In this document: one piece after another, positions 53,318 to 62,486 of the stretch | Numbering within the stretch: the first letter of the stretch is position 1 | Layout: each line of letters starts with the position of its first letter | Source of the DNA: Flavobacterium sp. LHD-80 | GTDB lineage: Bacteria > Bacteroidota > Bacteroidia > Flavobacteriales > Flavobacteriaceae | Length of the DNA stretch: 64,000 nucleotides | Direction: 5' to 3' | Assembly: GCF_030929605.1 (NCBI RefSeq) | Contig: NZ_JAVFVS010000005.1 | Coordinates: forward strand, 434,001-498,000 | The notes under the pieces: generated by a model | Databases searched by the model: none | Told to the model about the DNA's origin: nothing | Seen by the model: only the letters and a program-made list of their open reading frames with translations | Translations under genes and position numbers: made by a program

Positions 53318-56300
53318 ATGAAACAAAAATTACTTTTTATTTTTCTGTTTTTTTCTTTATTCTTTTTTAATAGTTCCAATGCGCAAGATTTTCAATGGGC
53401 TAGACAATTTGGAAATACAGAAAGTGATTCATCAACAAAAATAGAAGTTGATAAAGATGAAAATAGTTATGTAATTGGATTTACTGCTTCTTTAGTTTTT
53501 GATTTAGATCCAACACCAAATGGAGAAAAACTAATTGATAACACGGCTTCTAATCATTTTAATTTTGGAGAAGTCTACTTATCAAAATTAGATAAGGATG
53601 GGAATTTTTTGTGGGGAAAAACATTTGGTATTTATAAATCAGATGAAGATCAAGCAGTTGATGTTAAAATTGGAACAGATAATACTATATACGTTCTTTT
53701 TGTATTGAACGAAATGACAAAAGACGGTGTTGTTGAACCTACTGTTACCATCGTAAAATTTTCTCCTGATGGAAATGAACTATCTCGAATAAAACTTAAG
53801 AATTCAGACAATTGGGCCGCGGGCCGTTTATATGCGTCTTCATTTGATTTAGACAATCAAAACAATATCTATATTTCAGGAATATATCGAGGCAATGTAA
53901 GGTTGCATCCTTCTAATCCAGACTTTGATCTAAATAGTTCAAATTTTGGCCAATATCTTTTAAAGATCGCTTCTAATGGAGATTTACAATGGAAAAAAAC
54001 ATACTCGCACGTTGGTTTTTTAAAAGCCTTAGTTGCAAAGGATCAAAGTATTCAACTTGTTTATAATAATGCAGCTCCCAATTGTGAAATTTACAATCTA
54101 AAAAGTACTGATGGCTCAATTATATGGAAAAAAGAGCTTGCAAATCAAGGTGCCGAAAACTTTTCTAGTGATTTAGAAGGAAATATTATCATTAGTGGTA
54201 TTGCAAGTTATTATGTTAATAATATTGATGTTGATCCTTCGTCGAATGTAGTTCCTGTTACTTCTCGTAAATATTTCTTATGGTTAGACAAAAACGGCAA
54301 CTATAAAGATGTAAAAGAATATGACCAGAATATTTTTATAAATAGCATTAAAAATGATAGCGACAATAATGTTTTTTTTGCAGGATCTTTTCTTGGCACT
54401 TTAGATGCAGATCCATCTGCAAGCAGTTACATCTTAAAAACTCAAAATGATTATTACAATGAGGGCCTTTTGATGAAATTTGATTCAAATAGAAATTTTG
54501 AAAGTGCTTTTAAATTAGGTGAAGAAAAAACAGTAACGCCGCCAACTAATAACAGTTGCTATTATTTAAGGTTTAATGACCTTGTAATTACTAAAAAGTC
54601 GCAATATTTTGTAGGTAATTTTGCTTGGGATTGCGACTTAAATCCTTCTTCTAATGTTGAATCATTTAATTCTCTTCACAATCAAAATATTATTACATAT
54701 GATGGTTTTATTTTAAAACTGGGATTATGTAATTCTGAGAAACCAGATGGTCAAGCCGATCAATATTTTTGTTCCAATAAAAACGCTACTATCAACAATC
54801 TGGCTCCTAATTCTAGTTCTATAAAATGGTATGAATCGGAAACATCAACAGCGGAATTGACCAAAACAACTAGTTTAATAGACGGCAAAATTTATTATGC
54901 TTCACAAAAGACTGGCGATTGCCCAGAAAGTATTCAAAGATTAGCAGTAAAGGTTCATATTACCGCATCACCTGCAACACCTGCAGTTTCAAATCTTAAT
55001 TTCTGCAAAATCGACAATCCAAAAATAGCTGACATTATAGTATCTGGACAAAACATCAAATGGTATAATAAAATCACTGAAGGAGATCTATTATCAACAA
55101 CTACGTTACTGCAAGATCAAACTACCTATTTCATCACGCAAACTATAAACGGATGCGAAAGCAACCGATATCCAGTTCTAATAAATGTAAAAGAAGTTCT
55201 TCGTCTAACTATTACTTCACCACAAAAGTTCTGTATTCAACAAAATGCAACATTGAATACCATTCAAGTTACGGGACAAAACATCAAATGGTACGATGCT
55301 CAAACCGCTGGAAATCTTTTGCCAAATGCTACCTTACTTCAAAATGACATAACATATTACGCTTCACAAACAATTAATGGATGCGAAAGTGAAAGAACTC
55401 CTGTAACAATTACAATTCAAAATACTTTGGCGCCAACAGGAAATGCAACTCAACAGTTTTGCACTGGCCAGAATCCAACAATTGCTAATATTGAAGTTAC
55501 TGGAACAGCAATAAAATGGTATGATACTTTAACAAATGGTACATTATTAGCAGAAACAACAAATCTGGTAAATGGCAAAACGTATTATGCATCACAAACT
55601 ATAAACAGTTGCGAAGGTTCTAAATTTGGAGTTACAATTTCAATTTTGAATACGCCATCTGTTCCAACAGCAAATGCAAATCAGACATTCTGTAAAAATG
55701 AAAATGCAACATTAAGCAATATTCAGATTTCAGGACAGAATATTAAATGGTACGATACCAACTTCTCTGCATCAACTTTACCTAACAATACTGTTTTGGA
55801 AGATAATAAAACCTATTATGCTTCGCAGACTATTGGATGTGAAGGTGACCGAATAGCCATTTTAATTCGGGTCTATGATACTGCTATTCCAACTGGAAAT
55901 AGCAACCAGCAATTTTGTATCGACGAAAAAGCAACAATTGCTAATCTAACTATTTCAGGAACAAATATAAAATGGTACGATTCGGCAACAGGTCAAACTA
56001 TTTTACCTGAGACTACTTTATTGCAAAGCAAAGTCTATTACGCTACTCAAACGCTAAACAATTGTGAGAGCAAAAGATTAACTGTTTCGGTGAAAATTGA
56101 GGATTTACAAGCCCCAATTGTAAGTTCACATCAAACTTTCTGTATACAGCAAAAAGCTAAAATAAGCGACATTCCGGTTTCGGGACAAAATATAAAATGG
56201 TTTGACACTTCTTCTTCTAATTCCGTTTTACCTACATCAACTTTACTGGAAAGCAGAATTACCTATTATGTTTCAGAAACAATTGGTAATTGTGAAAGCG

Positions 56301-56623
56301 CAAGAGTTCCAGTTAACATTCATATTCTAGAAGCAACGGATTCTAATTGTATCAACTTTGTTGACGAACTTTCTTTTCCAAAATTCTTTACTCCAAATGG
56401 CGACGGATACAATGATTACTGGACAATTGATTTTGCTTACCTAGCTCCAAATACAGCAATCAGAATATTTGATCGTTATGGAAAGTTTATTAAAGAACTA
56501 AATAAAAACACCTCTTGGGATGGTAATTATCTTGGACAGGAGCAACCTGGAGCAGATTATTGGTTTATCGTTACCCGATCAAACGGCAAGGAATTTAGAG
56601 GGCATTTTGCTTTGAAGAGATAA
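53318..56623 (+). CDS. T9SS type B-exported protein with beta-propeller-like N-terminus and seven Ig-like repeats
   Basis: 1101 residues. Signal peptide (about 1-22, NSSNAQ). The N-terminal ~470 residues look like SBBP-type beta-propeller blades (DFQWARQFGNTESD, repeated DNxNxIYISG/YVIGF strands). Then seven tandem ~70-residue Ig-like repeats (about 480-1000), each with QxFC, GQNIKWYD, TTLL, TYYASQTINGCES. The last ~85 residues are the gliding-motility C-terminal domain (KFFTPNGDGYNDYW, IFDRYGKFI, SWDGNYLG, GHFALKR), which targets type IX secretion. Probably a surface adhesin; no enzyme domain seen. Ends at a strong bidirectional terminator. Confidence 0.9.
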   Translation: MKQKLLFIFLFFSLFFFNSSNAQDFQWARQFGNTESDSSTKIEVDKDENSYVIGFTASLVFDLDPTPNGEKLIDNTASNHFNFGEVYLSKLDKDGNFLWGKTFGIYKSDEDQAVDVKIGTDNTIYVLFVLNEMTKDGVVEPTVTIVKFSPDGNELSRIKLKNSDNWAAGRLYASSFDLDNQNNIYISGIYRGNVRLHPSNPDFDLNSSNFGQYLLKIASNGDLQWKKTYSHVGFLKALVAKDQSIQLVYNNAAPNCEIYNLKSTDGSIIWKKELANQGAENFSSDLEGNIIISGIASYYVNNIDVDPSSNVVPVTSRKYFLWLDKNGNYKDVKEYDQNIFINSIKNDSDNNVFFAGSFLGTLDADPSASSYILKTQNDYYNEGLLMKFDSNRNFESAFKLGEEKTVTPPTNNSCYYLRFNDLVITKKSQYFVGNFAWDCDLNPSSNVESFNSLHNQNIITYDGFILKLGLCNSEKPDGQADQYFCSNKNATINNLAPNSSSIKWYESETSTAELTKTTSLIDGKIYYASQKTGDCPESIQRLAVKVHITASPATPAVSNLNFCKIDNPKIADIIVSGQNIKWYNKITEGDLLSTTTLLQDQTTYFITQTINGCESNRYPVLINVKEVLRLTITSPQKFCIQQNATLNTIQVTGQNIKWYDAQTAGNLLPNATLLQNDITYYASQTINGCESERTPVTITIQNTLAPTGNATQQFCTGQNPTIANIEVTGTAIKWYDTLTNGTLLAETTNLVNGKTYYASQTINSCEGSKFGVTISILNTPSVPTANANQTFCKNENATLSNIQISGQNIKWYDTNFSASTLPNNTVLEDNKTYYASQTIGCEGDRIAILIRVYDTAIPTGNSNQQFCIDEKATIANLTISGTNIKWYDSATGQTILPETTLLQSKVYYATQTLNNCESKRLTVSVKIEDLQAPIVSSHQTFCIQQKAKISDIPVSGQNIKWFDTSSSNSVLPTSTLLESRITYYVSETIGNCESARVPVNIHILEATDSNCINFVDELSFPKFFTPNGDGYNDYWTIDFAYLAPNTAIRIFDRYGKFIKELNKNTSWDGNYLGQEQPGADYWFIVTRSNGKEFRGHFALKR

Positions 56624-56634
56624 AAATGAATTAA

Positions 56635-56682
56635 AAAGTCCGCATTGATTTAAATAGAAAATCTTAAATCAATACGGACTTT
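56635..56682. terminator. Bidirectional terminator between convergent genes
   Basis: 18-base arms (56635-56652 / 56665-56682) pair with a single mismatch; A-run before, T-run after. Confidence 0.82.
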
Positions 56683-56704
56683 AATTCATAAATCGAAAAT
56701 TCAT

Positions 56705-58069
56705 CTATTTCGTCTGCAATACCATCCAGCTTGAAATTTCTTCTAAAGCCAAAGGCGAAAACGTCTGTTCAATTTTTTCATATTCTTCAGGAGAACCTGT
56801 TTTACATTCTTGAAACATATGATTTAAATTAGCGAGTTCTTTTGTTGTTACATTTTTATTTCCTGCTTTTAGCAATGTTTTTTTAATAGCTTCTAAGTCA
56901 ACAGTTGCAGGAACTTGTAAATCTTTGCCACCATTAAGTGCTAAAACAGGACATTTTACTTTTGCTAAATTTACTGCCGGATCCATTTTTAAAAAATAAT
57001 ACATCCAGTTATTTGTAATTTGTGGTGTTACTGCTTTTGCAAAATCCTCATTATATTTTGACGTAAAATAAGCCATAATATTTTTTTTCAAATTTTCATC
57101 ATTTACTGAAGAGGCAAGAATCATATCATAAGCACCCTTAAAAGCTTCCTGTCCTTTTTGAATTTCACTTTCTGAAACTCCGCTTGCTCTTTCAACTGCT
57201 TCTTTTTGCATAAGCAATAATTTCTCACCTCGAAGTCCAGGCCCTGCAAGCAAAACAATAAAGTCAATTGCTTTTGAATTTCCAGCAACAATTGGAGCAA
57301 TTACTGCGCCTTCGCTATGACCAATTAGTCCAATTTTATTTTTATTAATTTCTTTTCTGGCTTGTAAATAATCAACCCCGGCCTGAACATCTTTTGCAAA
57401 ATCGGCAGTTGTGCATTTTGAAATATCTCCTGTAGATTGCGCAACACCACGGTCATCAAAACGTAATACTGCAAAACCATTTTTGGTCAAAAAATCAGCT
57501 AAAAGTAGAAATGGTTTGTGTCCTAGCATTTCCCCATCTCTATTTTGTCCGCCACTTCCAGAAATCAAAATTACAGCTGGAAAATTGCCTTCTTTTTTAG
57601 GAAGCGATAAAGTTCCTGCTAAAACTACGTTATCTATTTTATTTTCGAATTTTACATCTTCAGTATAATACGGATATGGTTTTTGGGGTTCTTGAGGTCT
57701 CGCGAAAACTTGTTTCTGAATAATATCTTTAGATAAATTAAGTTCGGTCGATTGTCCTCGTTGTGTAAATTTTCCAACAATAATATTGTCTTTATTCAAC
57801 GTTCCTTCATAAGAAATTTGAGCTTTCGACATTTCTAATTTTAAAACAGAATTTTCAAAAACAGCTTTTTCCATAGGAATTCCTGTAACTTTTTGATCTG
57901 GACTATCCATCGTTGCACTATATCCTGTTTCCGTTTTGTTGACATGAAACACAAGTCTCAATTGAGTTCCTGGCACTTTCAAAAGTCCATTCCATTGTCC
58001 CGTAATTTCTTGTCCATTCATTATAAAAGAAATTAAAGCTGTAATTATAACAAGTATTGTTTTTATCAT
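56705..58069 (-). CDS. Secreted alpha/beta hydrolase (serine aminopeptidase-like)
   Basis: 454 residues, signal peptide about 1-20 (MNGQ). An N-terminal ~110-residue beta-domain (GQWNGLLKVPGTQLRLVFHV) is followed by an alpha/beta hydrolase with oxyanion block ILISGSGGQNRDGEMLGHKP, nucleophile S252 in LIGHSEGAVIAP, an Asp in NGGKDLQVP and His in NLNHMFQ. Family members are esterases or peptidases of the envelope; substrate not evident. Likely cotranscribed with nothing; the SdpI gene upstream ends 33 bases away on the same strand, so read-through is possible. Confidence 0.87.
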   Translation of the reverse strand: MIKTILVIITALISFIMNGQEITGQWNGLLKVPGTQLRLVFHVNKTETGYSATMDSPDQKVTGIPMEKAVFENSVLKLEMSKAQISYEGTLNKDNIIVGKFTQRGQSTELNLSKDIIQKQVFARPQEPQKPYPYYTEDVKFENKIDNVVLAGTLSLPKKEGNFPAVILISGSGGQNRDGEMLGHKPFLLLADFLTKNGFAVLRFDDRGVAQSTGDISKCTTADFAKDVQAGVDYLQARKEINKNKIGLIGHSEGAVIAPIVAGNSKAIDFIVLLAGPGLRGEKLLLMQKEAVERASGVSESEIQKGQEAFKGAYDMILASSVNDENLKKNIMAYFTSKYNEDFAKAVTPQITNNWMYYFLKMDPAVNLAKVKCPVLALNGGKDLQVPATVDLEAIKKTLLKAGNKNVTTKELANLNHMFQECKTGSPEEYEKIEQTFSPLALEEISSWMVLQTK

Positions 58070-58101
58070 TTTTGTTGAAATAAATAAGGTGTTATTACTA
58101 A

Positions 58102-58770
58102 TTAAGAATTATGATTTTCTTGCTTTTTCTCCAATTGTTTAAATTTGAAGAAAGAGTATGCAACCGGCACAAGAGCTAAAGTAACTCCGATGCCAACAAA
58201 AGCTTTTGCGAAAATAAAACCCGAAAAAATGATTCCACCAAGTATGATGATCATACCTCCAAAAAACCAAAGTTTCCCTGCAAATGCGTGCGTTGCTTTC
58301 CAAACTTCCTGACTTTCGAGTGTCCAAGGTGTTCTGATTCCGATAAAATAATTCGGCTGAATAACTTTAAAATAATTTCCCATTCCCATTAACAGGATTC
58401 CCACCAGAATATACATCAAATTTGGATTTGAAGCCGATTGGTTTTTTGAAACGTACAGAAGAAATACAGCCAGTAAAGACATAAACGAAACCATAAAAAA
58501 CTTCAGGTTATAAAACTTTTTTCCCATTAAAGAAATCCTTTTTTTAGGATCTAATTTTGCTGCGGCAAACATTACAAAATACATTAGTGCAGGAAGGATA
58601 AAAACTATTACAATCAAAAAAGTCTTGCTTCCCCACCTATCAATTTCTCCATTAATATTCCAATGAACCGGAACTCTTTCTGGAAGACTGTTCCAAATAA
58701 ATGCTAAATACGCAAACGGAATCAGAACAATTCCAATAATTGGAAGCTCTTTTTTTAATTCTAAATTCAT
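58102..58770 (-). CDS. SdpI-family membrane protein (DUF1648 domain)
   Basis: 222 residues with about six membrane segments. The N-terminal DUF1648 block is LPERVPVHWNINGEIDRWGSK, and the SdpI-like end is FIGIRTPWTLESQEVWKATHAFAGKLW, the family signature. In Bacillus subtilis SdpI is the immunity protein and receptor for the SDP toxin. It starts three bases after an ArsR-type gene, the same order as sdpR-sdpI. No SdpC-like toxin gene is seen here, so an orphan immunity or envelope-homeostasis role is inference. Confidence 0.88.
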   Translation of the reverse strand: MNLELKKELPIIGIVLIPFAYLAFIWNSLPERVPVHWNINGEIDRWGSKTFLIVIVFILPALMYFVMFAAAKLDPKKRISLMGKKFYNLKFFMVSFMSLLAVFLLYVSKNQSASNPNLMYILVGILLMGMGNYFKVIQPNYFIGIRTPWTLESQEVWKATHAFAGKLWFFGGMIIILGGIIFSGFIFAKAFVGIGVTLALVPVAYSFFKFKQLEKKQENHNS

Positions 58771-58773
58771 TTT

Positions 58774-59031
58774 TTATTTTTTAAAAGTTAGTATCCATTG
58801 CAAAACATCTTCCATGATGGTGGTATTTATGGAATAATAGATGTACTGCCCGTTTTTTTCGGATGTAATCAAATCGGCACGTTTTAAAATATCCAAATGA
58901 TGCGAAATACTAGGTTTTGAAATATTGAACGCATCAGCAATTTCTCCTGCTGATAAATCCCTTTCTTTCAAAAGCTCTAAAATTTCTCTTCGGGTTGCAT
59001 CATTTAATGCTTTAAAAACATCATTCATCAT
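58774..59031 (-). CDS. ArsR-type autorepressor (SdpR-like)
   Basis: 85 residues, essentially one winged helix-turn-helix: VFKALNDATRREILELLKERDLSAGEIADAFNISKPSISHHLDILKRADLI followed by the wing. No metal-ligand cysteines typical of arsenic or cadmium sensors, which fits the SdpR subgroup. It is the first gene of the pair with SdpI. A 22-base palindrome (59037-59058) just upstream of the ATG is a likely operator for autorepression. Confidence 0.9.
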   Translation of the reverse strand: MMNDVFKALNDATRREILELLKERDLSAGEIADAFNISKPSISHHLDILKRADLITSEKNGQYIYYSINTTIMEDVLQWILTFKK

Positions 59032-59036
59032 TTACA

Positions 59037-59058
59037 TATTTAGACAAATATCTAAATA
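59037..59058 (-). promoter_or_regulatory. Candidate SdpR operator
   Basis: Perfect 8-bp inverted repeat tatttaga / tctaaata with a 6-base spacer, starting six bases upstream of the ATG, within the only 40 bases available as control region. Confidence 0.6.
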
Positions 59059-59077
59059 CTTTTTTAACTGACAAAAA

Positions 59078-59108
59078 AAAAGCAGTAATTTTTTACATTA
59101 CTGCTTTT
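59078..59108 (-). terminator. Terminator of the MHS transporter gene
   Basis: Perfect 12-bp stem aaaagcagtaat / attactgctttt with U-run on the minus transcript. Confidence 0.82.
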
Positions 59109-59127
59109 TACTATTTATAAATATTTT

Positions 59128-60405
59128 TTAAAATTTATGTTCGTCTTTGCTAATTACCAAGAAGGAGAATAAAGAAATACAAGCAGCGCCAGTTAAATAC
59201 AAACCAACGTAACTTACACTATAAGTGGAAGCTAAATAAATAGCGATCATAGGCGCAAAAGCAGCTCCCAAAATTCCGGCCAAATTAAAAGTCAATGATG
59301 CGCCCGAATAACGAACATTTGTTGGAAACAACTCCGATAAAAAAGTTCCTAATGGTCCATAAGTAAATCCCATTAAAGCCATTCCGATACAGGCAAAAGT
59401 AGCCACTAAAGCGATATTTCCCGTACTTAAAAAATAAGAAAAGAAAAATCCGAAAATGGCAATCGCAATCGTTGCTATAATAAGCATTTTACGTCGCCCG
59501 ATTTTATCTGCAACTACAGCCGAAACTGGAATAAAAAGCGCAAAAAACAATACTGAAAATAATTGAATTAATAGTCCGTCTCTTTTCACAATTCCTAAGT
59601 CAGAAGTTGCCCAGCTCAACGTAAAGACTGTCATTAAATAAAAAACTAAGAAAGTTGTGATTGCAGCAAATGTTCCAAAAATTAGCTGGTTTTTATATGA
59701 CTTTACAATTGTCAAAAACGGAACTTTAACTTCTTCCTGCTCTTTTTTAGAATTTTCAAAAGATGGTGTTTCGTTAATTTTTGTTCGAATGTAAAATCCA
59801 ACAATTACTAAAAGTGAACTCGCAATAAACGGAATTCTCCATCCATAATCCATAAAATCTTCATTGCTCATTGAATCTGTTAGCAATAAGAAAGTACCAC
59901 CAGAAAGCAGCAATCCTATTGGAGCACCTAATTGCGGAAACATTCCGTACCATGCACGTTTATTTGGAGGCGCATTTTCAATCGCCAATAAAACAGCTCC
60001 ACCCCACTCTCCTCCTAAACCAACGCCTTGTCCAAATCGGCACAACATCAGCAATAAAGGAGCAGCAACGCCAATACTGGCATAACTTGGTAAAAATCCA
60101 ATTGCAACCGTAGAAATTCCCATCGTTAACAAAGCTGCAACCAAAGTAAATTTACGACCAATTTTATCTCCATAATGACCAAAAAAAGCAGAGCCTAAAG
60201 GACGAGATAAAAAAGCAATTGAAAAAGTAGCTAACGATTCCAAAGTCGCTATAGTCGAATTAGCACCGGGGAAAAATAATTGCGGAAAAACCAATACTGC
60301 AGCATTGGCATAAATATAAAAATCAAAAAATTCAATTGTGGTACCTATAAGGCTTCCAAAAAGAACATGTTTTAATGAGTTCTTCTGATCTGGGTTATTT
60401 TTCAT
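59128..60405 (-). CDS. MFS transporter, metabolite:H+ symporter (MHS) family
   Basis: 425 residues, about 12 membrane segments. The MHS signature is near the N-terminus: GSLIGTTIEFFDFYIYANAAVLVFPQLFF, then RPLGSAFFGHYGDKIGRKFTLVAALLTMG and RFGQGVGLGGEWGGAVLLAIENAP. The family carries proline/betaine, shikimate, citrate or alpha-ketoglutarate; the substrate is not clear here. The GDKIGRK cytosolic loop and the gating charges are intact. Monocistronic, with its own terminator. Confidence 0.93.
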   Translation of the reverse strand: MKNNPDQKNSLKHVLFGSLIGTTIEFFDFYIYANAAVLVFPQLFFPGANSTIATLESLATFSIAFLSRPLGSAFFGHYGDKIGRKFTLVAALLTMGISTVAIGFLPSYASIGVAAPLLLMLCRFGQGVGLGGEWGGAVLLAIENAPPNKRAWYGMFPQLGAPIGLLLSGGTFLLLTDSMSNEDFMDYGWRIPFIASSLLVIVGFYIRTKINETPSFENSKKEQEEVKVPFLTIVKSYKNQLIFGTFAAITTFLVFYLMTVFTLSWATSDLGIVKRDGLLIQLFSVLFFALFIPVSAVVADKIGRRKMLIIATIAIAIFGFFFSYFLSTGNIALVATFACIGMALMGFTYGPLGTFLSELFPTNVRYSGASLTFNLAGILGAAFAPMIAIYLASTYSVSYVGLYLTGAACISLFSFLVISKDEHKF

Positions 60406-60434
60406 GTAAAATAGATATAACTTTTTTTTGATTA

Positions 60435-60442
60435 CAAAAATA
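60435..60442 (-). promoter_or_regulatory. Putative -7 box of the MHS transporter gene
   Basis: TATTTTTG on the minus strand, exact TAnnTTTG, 30 bases before the start. Confidence 0.4.
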
Positions 60443-60677
60443 TAGTTTCATTACTAATAATTCACATTTAACCAAAATAGTTTCAAAACACCAATTGCTT
60501 TTTAACAAATTTGATGTGTTTTACATTTTACAAACTGTCCTTTTGTCTTAAACTAAAAACTTGGTTTTATGATCTTTAATAAACGTTAACAAAAAACAAA
60601 TCATAAGCAATCGTTAAAAACGTTTTTAACTCTATATTTTCATTAAATTTACAGCTATCAAAAATAAATCTAAAATT

Positions 60678-62267
60678 ATGCCTACCGACTGTATCAGCTA
60701 TCAAACTTCAGGATATTTCTCTGCCTTGATACAAGATTATTTAGATCAAAAACCAACGCTTCAATCTTTATATAATAATTTTCCAACATTGGAGAATTTC
60801 GAAAAACAAATCCAAGAAAAACAATCAAATTTTGATAACCGCAACCGAATTTCTTTGGTTGAAACGCTAAAAAAGCAATATCAAAACATTGAACTTTCGG
60901 ATTTGACCAAACAAAACATTGAACTTCTAGCATTAGAAAATACTTTTACGGTTACAACTGGCCATCAATTAAATTTGTTTAGCGGACCTCTTTATTTCTT
61001 ATATAAAATCATTTCGACAATTAATTTGACCAAAGAATTAAAGTCGAAATATCCATCAATTAATTTTGTTCCAATTTACTGGATGGCGACCGAAGATCAT
61101 GATTTTGAAGAAATTAATTATTTTAATTTTAAAGGAAAAAAATTCAGATGGAATAAAGAAAGTACAGGTCCAGTTGGCCGACTTTCGACTGAAGGTTTAG
61201 CCGAATTTTTAGAAATTTATTCATTAGAATTAGGGTCAAATACAAACGCAAATACTTTAAAAAAGCTTTTTGAAGATTCTTATTTAAAGCACGACAATCT
61301 AGCCGATGCAACTCGTTTTTTAGCCAATAGTTTATTTGCTAATTACGGCTTAGTTATTTTTGATGCTGATGATGCTAATTTAAAACAAGCTTTTATTCCG
61401 TTTGCTAAAGAAGAACTAGAAAAACAGACATCATTTAATACGGTTCAAAAAACAATTGAATCATTAAAAGAATATACAATTCAGGTAAATCCGCGTGAAA
61501 TTAATTTGTTTTACATTGAAGATGACTTACGCGAAAGAATCATTTTTGAAAACAACAAATACTTCGTAAACAATACCAAAATATCATTTTCTAAAGAAGA
61601 AATTTTTCAAGTTTTAGAAAATAATCCAGAGAAATTCAGCCCAAATGTAATTATGCGTCCGTTGTATCAGGAAATAATTCTTCCTAATTTATGCTACATT
61701 GGCGGAGGCGGAGAAATTGCTTATTGGCTGGAATTAAAATCTTTTTTTGATGCTGTAAACATTACTTTTCCAATGCTTTTAGTTCGTAATTCGGTTCTTC
61801 TTTCGACAGAAAAACAAGCTAAAAAAGCAGATAATTTAGGGTTGACTTGGAAAGATTTATTTACAAAACAAGAAAATTTAGTAAATGCGATAACGCATAA
61901 AATTTCTCCTTTTCCAATTGATTTAACGCCTCAAAAAGAGATGCTGAAAACACAATTTGAATATCTTTACAATCTAGCCAATCAAACTGACAAATCTTTT
62001 TCTGGCGCTGTAAAAGCTCAGGAAGTAAAACAGACAAAAGGCTTAGAGAATTTAGAAAAAAGATTATTAAAAGCACAAAAAAGAAAGTTAAGCGATCAAT
62101 TGCAACGCGTAACCGACTTGCAATGTGAGCTGTTCCCAAATAACAGTTTACAGGAACGTCAAAGCAATTTTTCGGAATTTTATCTGGAAAAAGGCGAACA
62201 GCTGATCCCGCTTTTAATACAAAAACTGAAACCATTAGAAATGAATTTTAATATTATAACAATTTAA
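60678..62267 (+). CDS. bshC: Bacillithiol biosynthesis cysteine-adding enzyme BshC
   Basis: 529 residues, the family length. Signatures: TGHQLNLFSGPLYFLYKIISTINL, PIYWMATEDHDFEEINYFNFKGK, RPLYQEIILPNLCYIGGGGEIAYWLELK and a C-terminal coiled coil (about 450-500, EKRLLKAQKRKLSDQLQRV). BshC joins cysteine to glucosamine-malate in the last step of bacillithiol synthesis, the low-molecular-weight thiol used instead of glutathione. Cytoplasmic. No bshA or bshB is in the window. Confidence 0.95.
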   Translation: MPTDCISYQTSGYFSALIQDYLDQKPTLQSLYNNFPTLENFEKQIQEKQSNFDNRNRISLVETLKKQYQNIELSDLTKQNIELLALENTFTVTTGHQLNLFSGPLYFLYKIISTINLTKELKSKYPSINFVPIYWMATEDHDFEEINYFNFKGKKFRWNKESTGPVGRLSTEGLAEFLEIYSLELGSNTNANTLKKLFEDSYLKHDNLADATRFLANSLFANYGLVIFDADDANLKQAFIPFAKEELEKQTSFNTVQKTIESLKEYTIQVNPREINLFYIEDDLRERIIFENNKYFVNNTKISFSKEEIFQVLENNPEKFSPNVIMRPLYQEIILPNLCYIGGGGEIAYWLELKSFFDAVNITFPMLLVRNSVLLSTEKQAKKADNLGLTWKDLFTKQENLVNAITHKISPFPIDLTPQKEMLKTQFEYLYNLANQTDKSFSGAVKAQEVKQTKGLENLEKRLLKAQKRKLSDQLQRVTDLQCELFPNNSLQERQSNFSEFYLEKGEQLIPLLIQKLKPLEMNFNIITI

Positions 62268-62274
62268 AAGTTCG

Positions 62275-62333
62275 CCACGAATTACACGAATTTTCACGAA
62301 TTATTTTTTATTGCAAAGAATATAAATTAGTGG
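62275..62333. repeat. ccacgaattacac inverted-repeat element
   Basis: Same family as 45735-45803: ccacgaattacacgaatttt at the left and ataaattagtgg at the right. It sits directly after bshC. Confidence 0.55.
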
Positions 62334-62343
62334 AAATTTGTGA

Positions 62344-62361
62344 TCCCGATAGCTATCGGGA
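62344..62361. repeat. Perfect 18-base palindrome tcccgatagctatcggga
   Basis: Self-complementary over its whole length; similar in ends to the tcccgaagcttcggga family at 27177, 42498 and 42839. Confidence 0.6.
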
Positions 62362-62486
62362 GTGGCTAAAAAAATAAAATAATAATTCTTGAGAACCAAA
62401 TAACCACCTATCTTCTCAAAATTATTATTCTTCAAACCAAATAGCGATTTTTAAAAAATATTAACTAACCAATTTACCCTAAACCA

